Shown here piece after piece: positions 34,700 to 46,537 of a stretch of 64,000 nt of DNA; position 1 is the stretch's first letter; every line of letters begins with the position of its first letter. This stretch comes from Sulfurimonas sp. (lineage in GTDB: Bacteria > Campylobacterota > Campylobacteria > Campylobacterales > Sulfurimonadaceae). The DNA is taken from assembly GCA_021732045.1 (NCBI GenBank), contig JAKFWK010000002.1, forward strand, positions 62,001 to 126,000, given 5' to 3'. The translations under genes and the position numbers were made by a program. Below the pieces are notes generated by a model. The model was not told the origin of the DNA. It saw only the letters and a program-made list of their open reading frames with translations, and searched no databases.

Positions 34700-36217
34700 G
34701 TGATAACAAAAATTAAAGCTGACGAAATCAGCTCAATAATTAAAGAGCGTATTGACAACTTTGAATTAAGTGTTGATATTAATGAGACAGGCAAAATTGT
34801 TTCTTATGCTGATGGTGTTGCTCAGGTTTACGGACTAAGCAATGTAATGGCTGGAGAGATGGTAGAGTTTGAAGAGGGAACTAGAGGTTTAGTTATGAAT
34901 CTTGGAGAGAGCGCCGTAGGTGCTGTTATCCTTGGTGGAGGAACTCTACTAAAAGAGGGAATGTCTGTAAAGAGACTTGGTCGTCTTCTTCGTGTTCCAG
35001 TTGGTGAAGCACTGCTAGGTCGCGTTGTAAATGCTCTTGGTGAACCAATCGATGGTAAAGGTCCAATTGAGACAACAGAGACTCGTTTTGTTGAGGAAAA
35101 AGCACCTGGTATCATGGACAGAAAATCTGTACATGAGCCAATGGCTACTGGTATTAAAGCGATTGATGCGTTAGTTCCAATTGGTCGCGGACAAAGAGAA
35201 CTAATTATTGGTGATAGACAAACTGGGAAAACAACAGTTGCTCTTGATACTATTATCAACCAAAAAGGTAATGGTGTTGTTTGTGTTTATGTTGCAATCG
35301 GTCAAAAAGAGTCAACTGTAGCACAAATTATCCGTCGCTTAGAAGATCATGGCGCTCTTGAATACACGATTATAGTTTCAGCTACTGCAGCTGAAGCGGC
35401 GGCACTTCAGTTCCTTGCTCCATATACTGGTGTTGCTATGGGTGAGTATTTCCGTGATAGCTCAAGACACGGTTTGATTGTATATGATGACTTATCTAAA
35501 CATGCTGTTGCATACAGAGAGATGTCACTGATTCTTCGTCGCCCTCCAGGCCGCGAAGCATATCCAGGAGATGTTTTTTATATTCACTCTCGTTTACTTG
35601 AGAGAGCTGCGAAAGTTTCTGATGAAAGAGGAGCTGGTTCGTTAACTGCTCTTCCGATTATTGAAACTCAAGCGGGGGATGTTGCTGCATATATTCCTAC
35701 AAATGTTATCTCAATTACAGATGGTCAAATTTTCTTAGAAACAGAACTATTTAACTCGGGCGTTCGTCCAGCTATTAATGTTGGATTATCTGTTTCTCGT
35801 GTTGGTGGAGCTGCTCAAATTAAAGCTACTAAACAAGTTGCTGGAACTTTAAGATTGGATCTTGCTCAGTATCGTGAACTTCAAGCATTTGCTCAATTTG
35901 CTTCAGATCTCGATGAGACTTCTCGTAAGCAATTAGAGAGAGGACAAAGAATGGTTGAAGTTCTAAAACAAGGACCTTTCTCTCCTCTTTCTGTTGAAAA
36001 GCAAGTTCTAATTATTTTTGCTGGAAATGAAGGTTTCTTGGACGATATGAACCCATCAAATGTAGTTCGTTTTGAGGCTGAGTTATATCCATTTGTTGAA
36101 GCATCTTATCCTCAAATTTTTGAAAGCATCAAAACTACTTCTAAAGTAGATGATGATACTTCAGCTATGATGAAAAAAGCTCTTGAAGAATTTAAAACTT
36201 CTTTTGTGGTAGCGTAA
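34700..36217 (+). CDS. atpA: ATP synthase F1 subunit alpha
   Basis: 505 residues. Walker [12 protein letters not shown], the [18 protein letters not shown] segment and the conserved Arg-containing [10 protein letters not shown] motif are all seen. Alpha supplies the non-catalytic nucleotide sites and the arginine finger. GTG start at 34700 with GGAG nine bases before it. Length and order are as in the family. Confidence 0.98.
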   Translation: MITKIKADEISSIIKERIDNFELSVDINETGKIVSYADGVAQVYGLSNVMAGEMVEFEEGTRGLVMNLGESAVGAVILGGGTLLKEGMSVKRLGRLLRVPVGEALLGRVVNALGEPIDGKGPIETTETRFVEEKAPGIMDRKSVHEPMATGIKAIDALVPIGRGQRELIIGDRQTGKTTVALDTIINQKGNGVVCVYVAIGQKESTVAQIIRRLEDHGALEYTIIVSATAAEAAALQFLAPYTGVAMGEYFRDSSRHGLIVYDDLSKHAVAYREMSLILRRPPGREAYPGDVFYIHSRLLERAAKVSDERGAGSLTALPIIETQAGDVAAYIPTNVISITDGQIFLETELFNSGVRPAINVGLSVSRVGGAAQIKATKQVAGTLRLDLAQYRELQAFAQFASDLDETSRKQLERGQRMVEVLKQGPFSPLSVEKQVLIIFAGNEGFLDDMNPSNVVRFEAELYPFVEASYPQIFESIKTTSKVDDDTSAMMKKALEEFKTSFVVA

Positions 36218-36227
36218 GGAAAGTATA

Positions 36228-38521
<2,294 letters not shown>

Positions 38522-38537
38522 TTCATAAAGGACTAAA

Positions 38538-38930
38538 ATGGATAAGTTAAAACTTGAAATTCTAACTCCTAATGGTATAGTTTTTAGTGGTGAAGTGATT
38601 AGCGTAACTCTTCCCGGTAAAGAGGGGGAGTTTGGTGTCCTTGCACACCATGCTTCATTGACTACACTACTAGAAGCTGGAGTTATTGATATAGAAAAAG
38701 AAGATAAAAAAACAGAATCTGTTTTGATTAATTGGGGTCTTGTTCAAGTTGATGAAACTAAAGTTGTTGTTTTAGTTGAGGGTGCGGTCGCAATTCGTGG
38801 TGAAAATGAGAGCGATATTGCAAAAGCACTTGATGACGCAAAAGCACTTATTGATTCTATCAAAGATAACAATCCTGCAATAGCAACTGTTTCCGCTAAA
38901 TTAGAATCAGCAGCAAAAAGTTTAATGTAA
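38538..38930 (+). CDS. atpC: ATP synthase F1 subunit epsilon
   Basis: 130 residues. The N-terminal beta sandwich (KLEILTPNGIVFSGEVISVTLPGKEGEFGVLAHHA) and a helical C-terminal hairpin (ENESDIAKALDDAKALIDSI) match. It couples the c-ring to gamma and can inhibit ATP hydrolysis. AAAGGA precedes the ATG by several bases. Three bases before tolQ: the two modules are continuous, as in Campylobacter. Confidence 0.97.
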   Translation: MDKLKLEILTPNGIVFSGEVISVTLPGKEGEFGVLAHHASLTTLLEAGVIDIEKEDKKTESVLINWGLVQVDETKVVVLVEGAVAIRGENESDIAKALDDAKALIDSIKDNNPAIATVSAKLESAAKSLM

Positions 38931-38933
38931 TTT

Positions 38934-39500
38934 ATGTATAACACAATAATTGATTTTTATATAAAAAGTAATTCAGTAACAATAGGTGTTATGATTCTTT
39001 TAGCACTGTACTTTATAGTGCTAAACTGGATTTTTTTTTATAGATATTTATCCCTGAGCAATTGGATTGAAATTGAAAATAGCTCCCTTGAGAATCTTCT
39101 GTTGGGATCATCCACTGTTGGCTCACAATCATTTTTAAATAATTTTATTAAAAATAACTCACAAATAGGTAGAGAAATACTTGATTTAGGTATATCAGCC
39201 GCGACAAGCCAAGCCACCAAGGGATTATCAATTTTATCAATTTTCTCTTCTACAACACCTTTTATTGGTCTATTTGGTACAGTTGTTTCTATCCTTGGAA
39301 CATTTAGCCATATAGGTGATGCAAGTGGAGGAATGTCCGTTGTTGCGGCTGGAGTTTCTGATGCTCTTGTAGCAACGGCATCTGGAATATTTGTAGCAAT
39401 TTTTGCATATACATATCATCAAATTCTAAGTAGAAAATCATTTGATATTATTAATGTTTTGCAGATGCAAAGTGATGTTATATTAGCTAGAAAGATTTAA
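38934..39500 (+). CDS. tolQ: TolQ/ExbB-type proton channel subunit
   Basis: 188 residues with three membrane helices (around 15-35, 100-125, 140-160) and the family motif GLFGTVVSILGTFSHIGD followed by VAAGVSDALVATASGI. Works with TolR in the inner membrane to use the proton gradient to move TolA. Called tolQ because it heads tolQ-R-A-B-pal. No ribosome site of note; it is probably coupled to atpC. Confidence 0.93.
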   Translation: MYNTIIDFYIKSNSVTIGVMILLALYFIVLNWIFFYRYLSLSNWIEIENSSLENLLLGSSTVGSQSFLNNFIKNNSQIGREILDLGISAATSQATKGLSILSIFSSTTPFIGLFGTVVSILGTFSHIGDASGGMSVVAAGVSDALVATASGIFVAIFAYTYHQILSRKSFDIINVLQMQSDVILARKI

Positions 39501-39502
39501 TT

Positions 39503-39895
39503 GTGAAATATAATTGGGATAGTAAACCTGATTTAAATATTACCCCTCTAGTTGATGTTATGTTGGTGCTACTTGCAATAATGATGGTTGTTGCACCAAC
39601 TTTAGTTTATGAGGAAAAGATAAACCTTCCACAAAGTTCCAAAACAACAAAATTATCCAATATCCCACCAATCCATTTAGTTATTGATAAAAATAAGAAG
39701 TTAACAATTAATAAAGATATTTTTTTACTAAATTCATTTATAGATAATTTTTCACTATATGCATCAAAATTTGATAAAAAAGCAGCTGTTTTGATAAGTG
39801 CAGATAAAAATCTAGACTACGGCACTGTAATGCTGATACTATCTGCTGTAAAACAGGCAGGTTTTCACGAAGTTTCACTTGCCACCAATGGATAG
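39503..39895 (+). CDS. tolR: TolR/ExbD-type subunit
   Basis: 130 residues: a cytosolic start (KYNWDSKPDLNITPLVDVML), one membrane helix whose LVDVML Asp is the proton-relay residue, and a periplasmic domain (LVIDKNKKLTINK). GTG start, two bases after tolQ. Its stop lies eight bases inside the tolA start. Confidence 0.93.
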   Translation: MKYNWDSKPDLNITPLVDVMLVLLAIMMVVAPTLVYEEKINLPQSSKTTKLSNIPPIHLVIDKNKKLTINKDIFLLNSFIDNFSLYASKFDKKAAVLISADKNLDYGTVMLILSAVKQAGFHEVSLATNG

Positions 39896-40655
39896 AGAGA
39901 GCTTTTATTTTTACGCAAGTGGTGTTTTGTCACTACTGCTTTTTTTTATTTCCATTTTATTTTTTCTTGTAGCCGTTAATCAATCTAGTAAAGTAGAAAT
40001 TTTTGCTCTAACTAAAAATGAGTATATATCTATATCGATGGAGACATCAACAGATAATAATGTAAAAAAAGAAGAAGTCGCAGAAAAAGAAGAAATTGTA
40101 GAAAAGAGTGAAATAAAGCCAAAAGAAGAAGTTGCAAAAAATAGTATTGAAGAAAAAAATAATAATGAAGTTAAAAAAGAGAAGTTTGATGTGAATGATC
40201 TGTTTAGTGATGTTAAAACAAAAAAAATTCAAAAATATGAAGAGAAAAAAGAGCCAATACAAAAGAAAAATTTAGAAATTGAAAAAAAAATCAACCCATC
40301 AATTGAAAATAAAACCGACTCAATATCAGAAAAAATAAAAACAATAAAAGCTGAAAATAAAAATCAAAAATCAACTAGTTCTGCCCCAGAAGTAAATGAA
40401 TATCTAGCTAAAATTCAAGCTATTGTTTATCAACATTTTAATCCACCTAAAAATTCTCAAGGTAAGAGAGTAAAAGCTATTGTTGAATTAAATCAAATTG
40501 GTAAAGTTTTAGATTTTAGAATTATTTCTTACTCTTCAAATGCTGAGCTAAACAGTGAGTGTGATAAAATAAAAAATAGATTAGCTAATGTTGTGTTTCC
40601 AGAAAATCCAGACAATAAATCTGGTATATATACAATAATTTTAATATCTGAATAG
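39888..40655 (+). CDS. tolA: TolA-like/TonB-like energy transducer
   Basis: 255 residues: one N-terminal membrane helix (FYFYASGVLSLLLFFISILFF), a long Lys/Glu-rich linker (about 55-155, many KEE/EKK steps), and a small C-terminal domain with QAIVYQHFNPPKNSQGKRVKA and VELNQIGKVLDFRI, of the TolA/TonB type. Spans the periplasm to Pal and TolB. I take ATG 39888 rather than the upstream TTG 39879; both overlap tolR. Linker length is the least conserved part. Confidence 0.88.
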   Translation: MDRESFYFYASGVLSLLLFFISILFFLVAVNQSSKVEIFALTKNEYISISMETSTDNNVKKEEVAEKEEIVEKSEIKPKEEVAKNSIEEKNNNEVKKEKFDVNDLFSDVKTKKIQKYEEKKEPIQKKNLEIEKKINPSIENKTDSISEKIKTIKAENKNQKSTSSAPEVNEYLAKIQAIVYQHFNPPKNSQGKRVKAIVELNQIGKVLDFRIISYSSNAELNSECDKIKNRLANVVFPENPDNKSGIYTIILISE

Positions 40656-40663
40656 AGGTTCTT

Positions 40664-41914
40664 TTGAGAGTTATACTGATACTTTTCGTTCTGATTTCAC
40701 TGCTTTATTCTACTGATGCAACAATTGAGGTAATTAAAAAAACGGATTTATTGCCTTCTTTAGCAATTGAGGATTCATCTGAAGGTAGCGACGAAATGTT
40801 TAAAACAATGTATTTTAAATCTATTGTAGCAGATATGAATGTTTTATCTATTTTTAATGTAGACAACAGCCATCACAAGAATAGTTATGATGCAAGTTCT
40901 GTTTTAGTAGAAAATAAAAATGTAAACTATGTTGTAAGATATAAAACAAGTATAAGCAGTAATGGCACGCTCAATGTAGAGATGAAGTTACTTAGTAAAA
41001 ATGGTGCAGTTTTTATTAAAAATTACAGTGCAAAAAATATAAAAACATACATTTTTGTTATACACTCCATGGCGTACGATATAAATAAATTCTTAAATCA
41101 ACCATCCGTTGAGTGGATTAAAAGAAAAGTTATTTTTGCCAAAATGACTGCTCCTAAAAAAAGTGAAATTTTTATAGCAGATTATACTCTTACATATCGG
41201 CAAGTTGTTGTAAGTGGTGGATTAAATCTTTTTCCAAAGTGGGCGAACAAAGAGCAGACATCATTTTATTTTAGTTCATTAAATGAGAACAAGCCAACGC
41301 TAAAATATGTTGAGATGACCACCGGAAAGAGCAGGGCAGTTATTTCATCAGATGGAATGATGGTTTGTTCTGATGTTAGTGAAGATGGAAAAAAACTACT
41401 GCTTACTATGGCACAAGATGGTCAACCTGATATTTATTTATATGGAGTTGAAAGTAAAAAATTAGATAGATTGACAAAATATAAAGGAATTGATGTTGGC
41501 GGGCAGTTTGTTGGAGCAGATGGTATTGTTTTTGTTTCTGATAGATTGGGCTATCCTAATATTTTTTATAAAAAAAATAATTTAAATGGTGCAGAACAAG
41601 TGATATTTAAAGGAAAAAGCAATTCTGCATGTAGCGTTTTTAATAAATACATAGTATATAAAGCAAGAGAGAGCTCATCAGAATTTTTAGACAATACATT
41701 TAATCTATATCTTGCATCAACAGATTCAGATCTTGCTAAAAGATTGACTAGTGTCGGCGTTAATGAGTTCCCTAGATTTTCAGTTGATGGCGACGCTATT
41801 ATTTTTATAAGAAATTTTCAAGGTCAGAGTTCTATTGGTGTAATCAGAATAAATCATGACACAAACTTTCTTTTTCCACTTAAAGATGGAAAAATTCAAT
41901 CAATGGATTGGTAG
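40664..41914 (+). CDS. tolB: TolB periplasmic beta-propeller
   Basis: 416 residues from TTG 40664. A signal peptide (LRVILILFVLISLLYS) is followed by a small alpha/beta domain and a propeller with repeated WD-like strands (e.g. FPKWANKEQTSFYFSSL, DISEDGKKLLLTMAQDGQPD-like, FVSDRLGYPNIFYK, EFPRFSVDGDAIIFIRN). Binds Pal and TolA. Ends 80 bases before pal, which has its own promoter. Confidence 0.95.
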   Translation: MRVILILFVLISLLYSTDATIEVIKKTDLLPSLAIEDSSEGSDEMFKTMYFKSIVADMNVLSIFNVDNSHHKNSYDASSVLVENKNVNYVVRYKTSISSNGTLNVEMKLLSKNGAVFIKNYSAKNIKTYIFVIHSMAYDINKFLNQPSVEWIKRKVIFAKMTAPKKSEIFIADYTLTYRQVVVSGGLNLFPKWANKEQTSFYFSSLNENKPTLKYVEMTTGKSRAVISSDGMMVCSDVSEDGKKLLLTMAQDGQPDIYLYGVESKKLDRLTKYKGIDVGGQFVGADGIVFVSDRLGYPNIFYKKNNLNGAEQVIFKGKSNSACSVFNKYIVYKARESSSEFLDNTFNLYLASTDSDLAKRLTSVGVNEFPRFSVDGDAIIFIRNFQGQSSIGVIRINHDTNFLFPLKDGKIQSMDW

Positions 41915-41961
41915 TGTTAAATTTCTGATTGCTAGTTGTTGATTGTTAATTATTTTAAGAG

Positions 41962-41967
41962 TATAAT
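41962..41967 (+). promoter_or_regulatory. -10 element of pal-cpoB
   Basis: TATAAT 28 bases before the pal ATG, with AAGGATAGA in the short leader. Gives pal and cpoB expression independent of the atp-tol transcript. Confidence 0.5.
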
Positions 41968-41994
41968 CACGCAAATTAAAACTAAGGATAGAAG

Positions 41995-42588
41995 ATGAGA
42001 AAGTATAAAATTTTTGGTGCATTAGTTGCACTATCATTACTGACTGGATGTGCAGATAAAAGTCCATCACCAAAAGAAGATAGTAGCGCTGCTGTAGTAA
42101 AAGAGGATGTCGCTAAAAAACCAACAGAAAATATTGTTTCAAATAGTGAATCAGTTTCTTCGAATCAACCATCAGCATCTGACATGAAAGATTCAGCATC
42201 TAACTCTGCTGGAGAATTAAAATCAGATTCAAATGGCATATCTGCTTTAGAGAAAGATTTAGCAATAGTATATTTTGCTTTTGACAAATTTAACATCGAT
42301 GCAGAAGGCAAGACTAAAATCAATGCAAGTGCTTCTATTCTTAATGGTACAGCTAGTAAATTCTCATTAAAATTAGAAGGTAATTGTGATGAGTTTGGTA
42401 GTGATGAATATAATATTGCATTAGGATTAAAAAGAGCAGATGCAGTAAAAAAAGGATTAGTTGCAGAAGGGGTTGACGAGAAGAGAATATCTATGATTAG
42501 TTACGGAGAGAGCAATCCTGTGTGTACAGAAAAAACAAAAGAGTGTTGGGCTAAAAATCGTAAAGTTGACTTTAAACTTCTTCCGTAA
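41995..42588 (+). CDS. pal: Peptidoglycan-associated lipoprotein
   Basis: 197 residues. Signal peptide with lipobox LLTGC; then a flexible Ser/Lys/Glu-rich linker of about 80 residues; then an OmpA-like domain with VYFAFDKFNIDAEGK, LEGNCDEFGSDEYNIALGLKRAD and NRKVDFKLLP, which binds diaminopimelate in the wall. Outer-membrane anchor of the Tol-Pal system. Four bases before cpoB. Confidence 0.96.
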   Translation: MRKYKIFGALVALSLLTGCADKSPSPKEDSSAAVVKEDVAKKPTENIVSNSESVSSNQPSASDMKDSASNSAGELKSDSNGISALEKDLAIVYFAFDKFNIDAEGKTKINASASILNGTASKFSLKLEGNCDEFGSDEYNIALGLKRADAVKKGLVAEGVDEKRISMISYGESNPVCTEKTKECWAKNRKVDFKLLP

Positions 42589-42591
42589 TCT

Positions 42592-43533
42592 ATGAAATTA
42601 AATATATTAGCAATATTTTTTTTAATATCTGCTCCATCTTATCTTTTAAGCTCTGAACCTTCCGCGTTCGGAGCCGGAGATTTAAGTAATCCAACCCCTT
42701 ATGGTCTAACTTCAGGCGAGAAAATAATTTTAGAAAATAATAAAAAACTCCAAACAGTAGTCGTAAAAAGCAATAATCAAGCAAATGAAGTTGAATCAAT
42801 TAGAGATAGGATTGATGGATTGCAGTCAATTATTGAAAATATAAATCTTACACTCAGAGATGACAAGCTTAAACTAAAAACAATGGATGATAAGTTGCTT
42901 TTTGAGCATAATAGCAATATTGAATTTAGTCAAAGATTAATAAATGTAAACCAGTCCAATAGTAAGCTAATTGCAACAAATACAGAAAATATAGAAAAAT
43001 TAAATTTACTTATAGTTGAAGTCTCAAAAATAGTTGACAAAATAAATGCTACCTTCGTTAGTAAAGATGAGTTTAATGTTTTAATTAAAGATATAAACGA
43101 ATTTAAAGATTTAGTAGCAAAAGAGTTTAGAGGCGAAGAAAAGCCGAAAAAGAGTAGGCTGGAAAGTTTATCAAACCCAGATATTTATAAAAAAGCAAAA
43201 GAGTTGTATGATAAAAAACTTTATTCACAATCACTTGAGCAATATGAATATCTAATTTCTAAAAATTATAAACCTGCTACAGTTCATTATATGGCTGGTG
43301 AAGTAAACTATAGTAGTAAGAATTATACTGAAGCTCTATCTTACTATAAAAAAAGCGCTACACTTGATGACAATGCTCAGTATATGCCTGTGTTGATGTT
43401 GCATACAGCTATATCTATGTGGGAGCTAGGTGATAAAAAAAATGCAAAAATTTTTTATAATGCCATAGTTTCCAAATACCCAAATAGTGATTCAGCTAAA
43501 ATAGCACAAAAAAAGTTGAGTTCTCTTAAGTAG
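42592..43533 (+). CDS. cpoB: Cell division coordinator CpoB/YbgF
   Basis: 313 residues. A signal peptide (LNILAIFFLISAPSYLLSS), an N-terminal coiled coil (about 60-160) and a C-terminal TPR domain (YKKAKELYDKKLYSQSLEQYEYL, YTEALSYYKKSATL, KNAKIFYNAIVSKYPNSDSAKIAQKKL). In E. coli it links Tol-Pal with peptidoglycan synthesis at the septum. Last gene of the tol cluster. Confidence 0.93.
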   Translation: MKLNILAIFFLISAPSYLLSSEPSAFGAGDLSNPTPYGLTSGEKIILENNKKLQTVVVKSNNQANEVESIRDRIDGLQSIIENINLTLRDDKLKLKTMDDKLLFEHNSNIEFSQRLINVNQSNSKLIATNTENIEKLNLLIVEVSKIVDKINATFVSKDEFNVLIKDINEFKDLVAKEFRGEEKPKKSRLESLSNPDIYKKAKELYDKKLYSQSLEQYEYLISKNYKPATVHYMAGEVNYSSKNYTEALSYYKKSATLDDNAQYMPVLMLHTAISMWELGDKKNAKIFYNAIVSKYPNSDSAKIAQKKLSSLK

Positions 43534-43569
43534 AAATAATATTGATTCATTGGTAATTAATGTTATTTC

Positions 43570-43577
43570 GATAAAAT
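43570..43577 (+). promoter_or_regulatory. -10 element of slyD
   Basis: GATAAAAT, about 28 bases before the slyD ATG in the 71-base gap after cpoB. AAGGTG precedes the start codon. Confidence 0.35.
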
Positions 43578-43604
43578 CCATAAAAAATTAAACAAGGTGT
43601 TAAG

Positions 43605-44117
43605 ATGGCAATTAAAACAAATCAAATTGTATCAATAGAGTATGAAGTTAGTGATGGAAAAAGTGTTGTTGATAGCAATGTTGGTGATGAGCCTTTAGTG
43701 TTTATGTTTGGTAAAGGTCAAATAATACCAGGACTAGAAGAGGGCATAAAAAATATGTTAATAGGTGACAAGGCTGAAATTAAGGTTAATGCAGCTGATG
43801 CTTATGGTGAATATAATGATGACGCAATTCAAGAGGTTCCAAAAGATCAATTTGCAGGAATTGATCTTGAGATAGGAATGACCCTTTATGGCCAAGGTGA
43901 AGAGGGTGAAACTGTTCAAGTTATTGTTAAGGAGATAGGTGAAGAGAATGTAATAATTGACTTTAATCATCCATTGGCTGGTAAAAATTTAGTTTTTGTT
44001 GTCTCTATAAATAATATAAGAGAGGCATCTACACAAGAGCTAATGACTGGTATTCCTGCCGAAAATGAACATGAAGGTCATTGTGGTACTGGCGGCGGTG
44101 GCTGTGGATGTAACTAA
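43605..44117 (+). CDS. slyD: FKBP-type peptidyl-prolyl isomerase SlyD with metal-binding tail
   Basis: 170 residues. The FKBP domain (YEVSDGKSVVDSNVGDEPLVF, GQIIPGLEEGIKNMLIGDK) encloses an insert-in-flap chaperone domain, and returns with DFNHPLAGKNLVF. The tail HEGHCGTGGGGCGCN has His and Cys ligands for nickel. SlyD isomerises prolyl bonds and delivers nickel to hydrogenases in E. coli. The DNA encoding the Cys/Gly tail also holds the start of the next gene in another frame. Confidence 0.95.
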   Translation: MAIKTNQIVSIEYEVSDGKSVVDSNVGDEPLVFMFGKGQIIPGLEEGIKNMLIGDKAEIKVNAADAYGEYNDDAIQEVPKDQFAGIDLEIGMTLYGQGEEGETVQVIVKEIGEENVIIDFNHPLAGKNLVFVVSINNIREASTQELMTGIPAENEHEGHCGTGGGGCGCN

Positions 44118-44856
44118 TTTTATAGCTTTGTCAGATACCTCTAAAGAGGTATTTAAAACAGCTACTCTTTTAAAGCCGTTAAATATTAGTTCCCTCATAA
44201 CTGGAGAGTCTGGTGTTGGAAAAAAAAGTTTAGCATGCTATATTTTTCCAGATGCACATACCTTTGACGCATCTAAGCATGATGAACTTTTAATAGAACT
44301 TGAGAGTGTTGAAAGAATTATCATTACCAATTTAGAGAATTCACCAAATATAAAAAAAATCCTAGAGATGATTATTGGCAAAAATATTAAAGTTGTTGCT
44401 ACTGCAAAAAGCTCATTTTATCATGAGTATATAGATGATATTTTTAGTGTTAAATTCAATATTCCGCCTCTCATGCAAAGAGAAGAGGATGTTGAACCGT
44501 TGATAAATAAATTTGCAAAAGAAGCAGAGGAGCTTTTTTCTTTAAATGAGGATTTTGATAGGAAAAATTTTAAACCTGATTTGAGTAAAAATGCAGATTC
44601 ATTGAGACGACAAGTTATGATTAGTTGCTTACTGCAAAACATAAAAGAGAGTGAGATTATCAATATTATGCAAAATTATTTAGCTGATAAACTTGGCTCA
44701 AATAACGATTATGAAAAATTTTTGCATATTTATGAAGTTCCTTTGATAAAAGCTGGGTTAGAGAGATTTAAATCCCAACTTCAGCTCTCAAGCAAACTTG
44801 GGTTAAATAGAAATACGCTTAGAAAAAAAATTATTGAAAATGGTAAGTATCTATAA
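44104..44856 (+). CDS. Minimal Fis-type regulator with P-loop, lacking the sigma-54 activation loop
   Basis: About 250 residues starting at GTG 44104 inside the slyD end. Walker A TGESGVGKKS near residue 35 and an AAA+-like strand ERIIITNLEN follow, but there is no GAFTGA motif and no Walker B Asp/Glu. The C-terminus is a Fis-type helix-turn-helix (KSQLQLSSKLGLNRNTLRKKI). It resembles sigma-54 regulators cut down to the ATP-binding and DNA-binding parts. In C. jejuni, as I recall, slyD is followed directly by fabD, so this is an insertion relative to that genome. Target unknown; cytoplasmic. Confidence 0.8.
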   Translation: MDVTNFIALSDTSKEVFKTATLLKPLNISSLITGESGVGKKSLACYIFPDAHTFDASKHDELLIELESVERIIITNLENSPNIKKILEMIIGKNIKVVATAKSSFYHEYIDDIFSVKFNIPPLMQREEDVEPLINKFAKEAEELFSLNEDFDRKNFKPDLSKNADSLRRQVMISCLLQNIKESEIINIMQNYLADKLGSNNDYEKFLHIYEVPLIKAGLERFKSQLQLSSKLGLNRNTLRKKIIENGKYL

Positions 44857-44869
44857 AAAAAGGAGACAA

Positions 44870-45808
44870 ATGAAAAAGATAACAGCAATATTTGCAGGAC
44901 AAGGTAGTCAAGCGATTGGGATGGGGAAAGATTTTTACGATAACTCGGCCATAGCTAAAGAGATGTTTGAGAAAGCTGGAAAAAGAGTTGGCATAAATTT
45001 TGAAGAGTTAATATTTAACGAAAATGAACTTATAAACCAAACACAATATACTCAGCCAGCAATTCTTTTGACTCAAATGGTTGCTTATAGACTATTTAGG
45101 GATCTCTGTCCAGATATTAAGGTGGAATTTTTCTTAGGTCATTCATTGGGCGAATTTTCGGCTCTTTGTGCTAGTGGCGCTATTGATTATGTTGATGCGA
45201 TAGAGTTGGTTCATAGACGCGGACAGCTGATGCAGGATGCATGTAGTGATATTGAAGCTGGAATGATGGTGCTTTTAGGACTTGATGATGAGATAGTTGA
45301 AAAGATATGTTTAGATGCTCAAGCTGATGATAAAAAAGTTTGGCCAGCAAATTATAATCAAGATGGGCAGTTGGTTGTGGCTGGCATGAAGGCTGATTTG
45401 ATATCATTAGAACAAACATTTAAAGATGCAGGAGCAAAAAGAGCAATGCTTTTAAATATGTCTGTTGCTAGTCACTGCAACTTGCTCGCAGCCGCTAAAA
45501 TTCCTTTAAATAGTTTGATGGAAAGTATGATTGAGGATAGTTTTGAAGCTCCTATTATCTCAAATGTTACTACAAAACCATACAGTACTAAAGATGAAGC
45601 AGTTGAGCTTTTAACTGAGCAGTTGGTAAAACCAGTTAAATACAAACAGTCAATCCAAGCTATTTCAGACAAGATAGACATTGCTATAGAGTTTGGAAAT
45701 GGCACAACCCTTAAGGGATTAAATAAAAAAATTGCCAAAGATTTAGAGACACTGAATGTATTTGATACCTCTTCTATGTCTGAGGTAATTAAGATAATAA
45801 ATAGCTAA
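44870..45808 (+). CDS. fabD: Malonyl-CoA:ACP transacylase
   Basis: 312 residues starting MKKITAIFAGQGSQAIGMG. The catalytic serine is in GHSLGEFSAL, with the QTQYTQPAILL and SVASHCNLL (His) segments. Loads malonyl onto ACP for fatty acid synthesis. ATG 44870 has AAGGAG; earlier in-frame ATGs lie in the regulator. The gene ends with TAA immediately followed by the ATG of the next gene. Confidence 0.97.
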   Translation: MKKITAIFAGQGSQAIGMGKDFYDNSAIAKEMFEKAGKRVGINFEELIFNENELINQTQYTQPAILLTQMVAYRLFRDLCPDIKVEFFLGHSLGEFSALCASGAIDYVDAIELVHRRGQLMQDACSDIEAGMMVLLGLDDEIVEKICLDAQADDKKVWPANYNQDGQLVVAGMKADLISLEQTFKDAGAKRAMLLNMSVASHCNLLAAAKIPLNSLMESMIEDSFEAPIISNVTTKPYSTKDEAVELLTEQLVKPVKYKQSIQAISDKIDIAIEFGNGTTLKGLNKKIAKDLETLNVFDTSSMSEVIKIINS

Positions 45809-46528
45809 ATGAGAGTTACAATCGCTCAAACTATGCCGAAACTTAGTCGTATTAATTACGAAGAGAGTGTTGCGCTGATCGAGCAATATAAAGATAAAAG
45901 TGATCTTATTGTGTTTCCAGAATTATCATTAAATGGATATATGTTGCAGGATGGATTACATGATGAAGCGTGGCGCTTAGACGAGTTTGATGCATTTAAA
46001 AAAGCTAGTTTGACAATAGATATAGTTGTTGGCGCTGCAATAAAAAATCGCGATGAAACTATCTCTAATAGCGCTCTTTATTTTTCAAATGGAGAACTTT
46101 TAGCAAAACACAATAAAGTACATCTGCCTAATTATGGGATGTTCGAAGAAGCTAGATATTTTAAAGCTGGTGAGTATTTTGATAGTCTCATAAGTAGGTT
46201 TGGAAAGATATCTATGCTCGTTTGTGAAGATTTATGGCATGAGGCTGTTCATGAGGATTTGGTTAAACAAAACCCAGACTACATTATTGTTCTTGCTGCT
46301 TCGCCTGCGAGAGGTTTTAGTGATAGTAGACTTGAGATAGAAGACAAATGGTATGATATTATAAAAAAAGTTGCAAAAAAATGTAGTGCAAAACTTATAT
46401 TTGTCAACAGAGTTGGGTTTGAAGATGGACTTGGTTTTTGGGGCGGAAGTTGTGTGATTGATGAAAACTCAAATATTATGTATAAGTTGCCTCGCTATGA
46501 AAAAAGTACAAAAACATTTAATATATAG
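45809..46528 (+). CDS. Carbon-nitrogen hydrolase (nitrilase superfamily)
   Basis: 239 residues with the Glu-Lys-Cys triad: VFPELSLNGY (Glu), HNKVHLPNYG (Lys), LVCEDLWHE (Cys). The EEARYFKAG and CEDLWH motifs resemble the glutaminase domain of NAD synthetase and related amidases. The substrate cannot be read from sequence. Zero-gap coupling to fabD and nine bases to mtnN. Cytoplasmic. The adjacency to MTA/SAH recycling may hint at a deaminated-amide or transamination by-product, but this is conjecture. Confidence 0.9.
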   Translation: MRVTIAQTMPKLSRINYEESVALIEQYKDKSDLIVFPELSLNGYMLQDGLHDEAWRLDEFDAFKKASLTIDIVVGAAIKNRDETISNSALYFSNGELLAKHNKVHLPNYGMFEEARYFKAGEYFDSLISRFGKISMLVCEDLWHEAVHEDLVKQNPDYIIVLAASPARGFSDSRLEIEDKWYDIIKKVAKKCSAKLIFVNRVGFEDGLGFWGGSCVIDENSNIMYKLPRYEKSTKTFNI

Positions 46529-46537
46529 GAATAAAAA

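Noticed and set aside
34828..35259. Open frame opposite atpA
   Set aside because: Shadow of atpA, rich in Ser/Pro as expected from the complementary codons.
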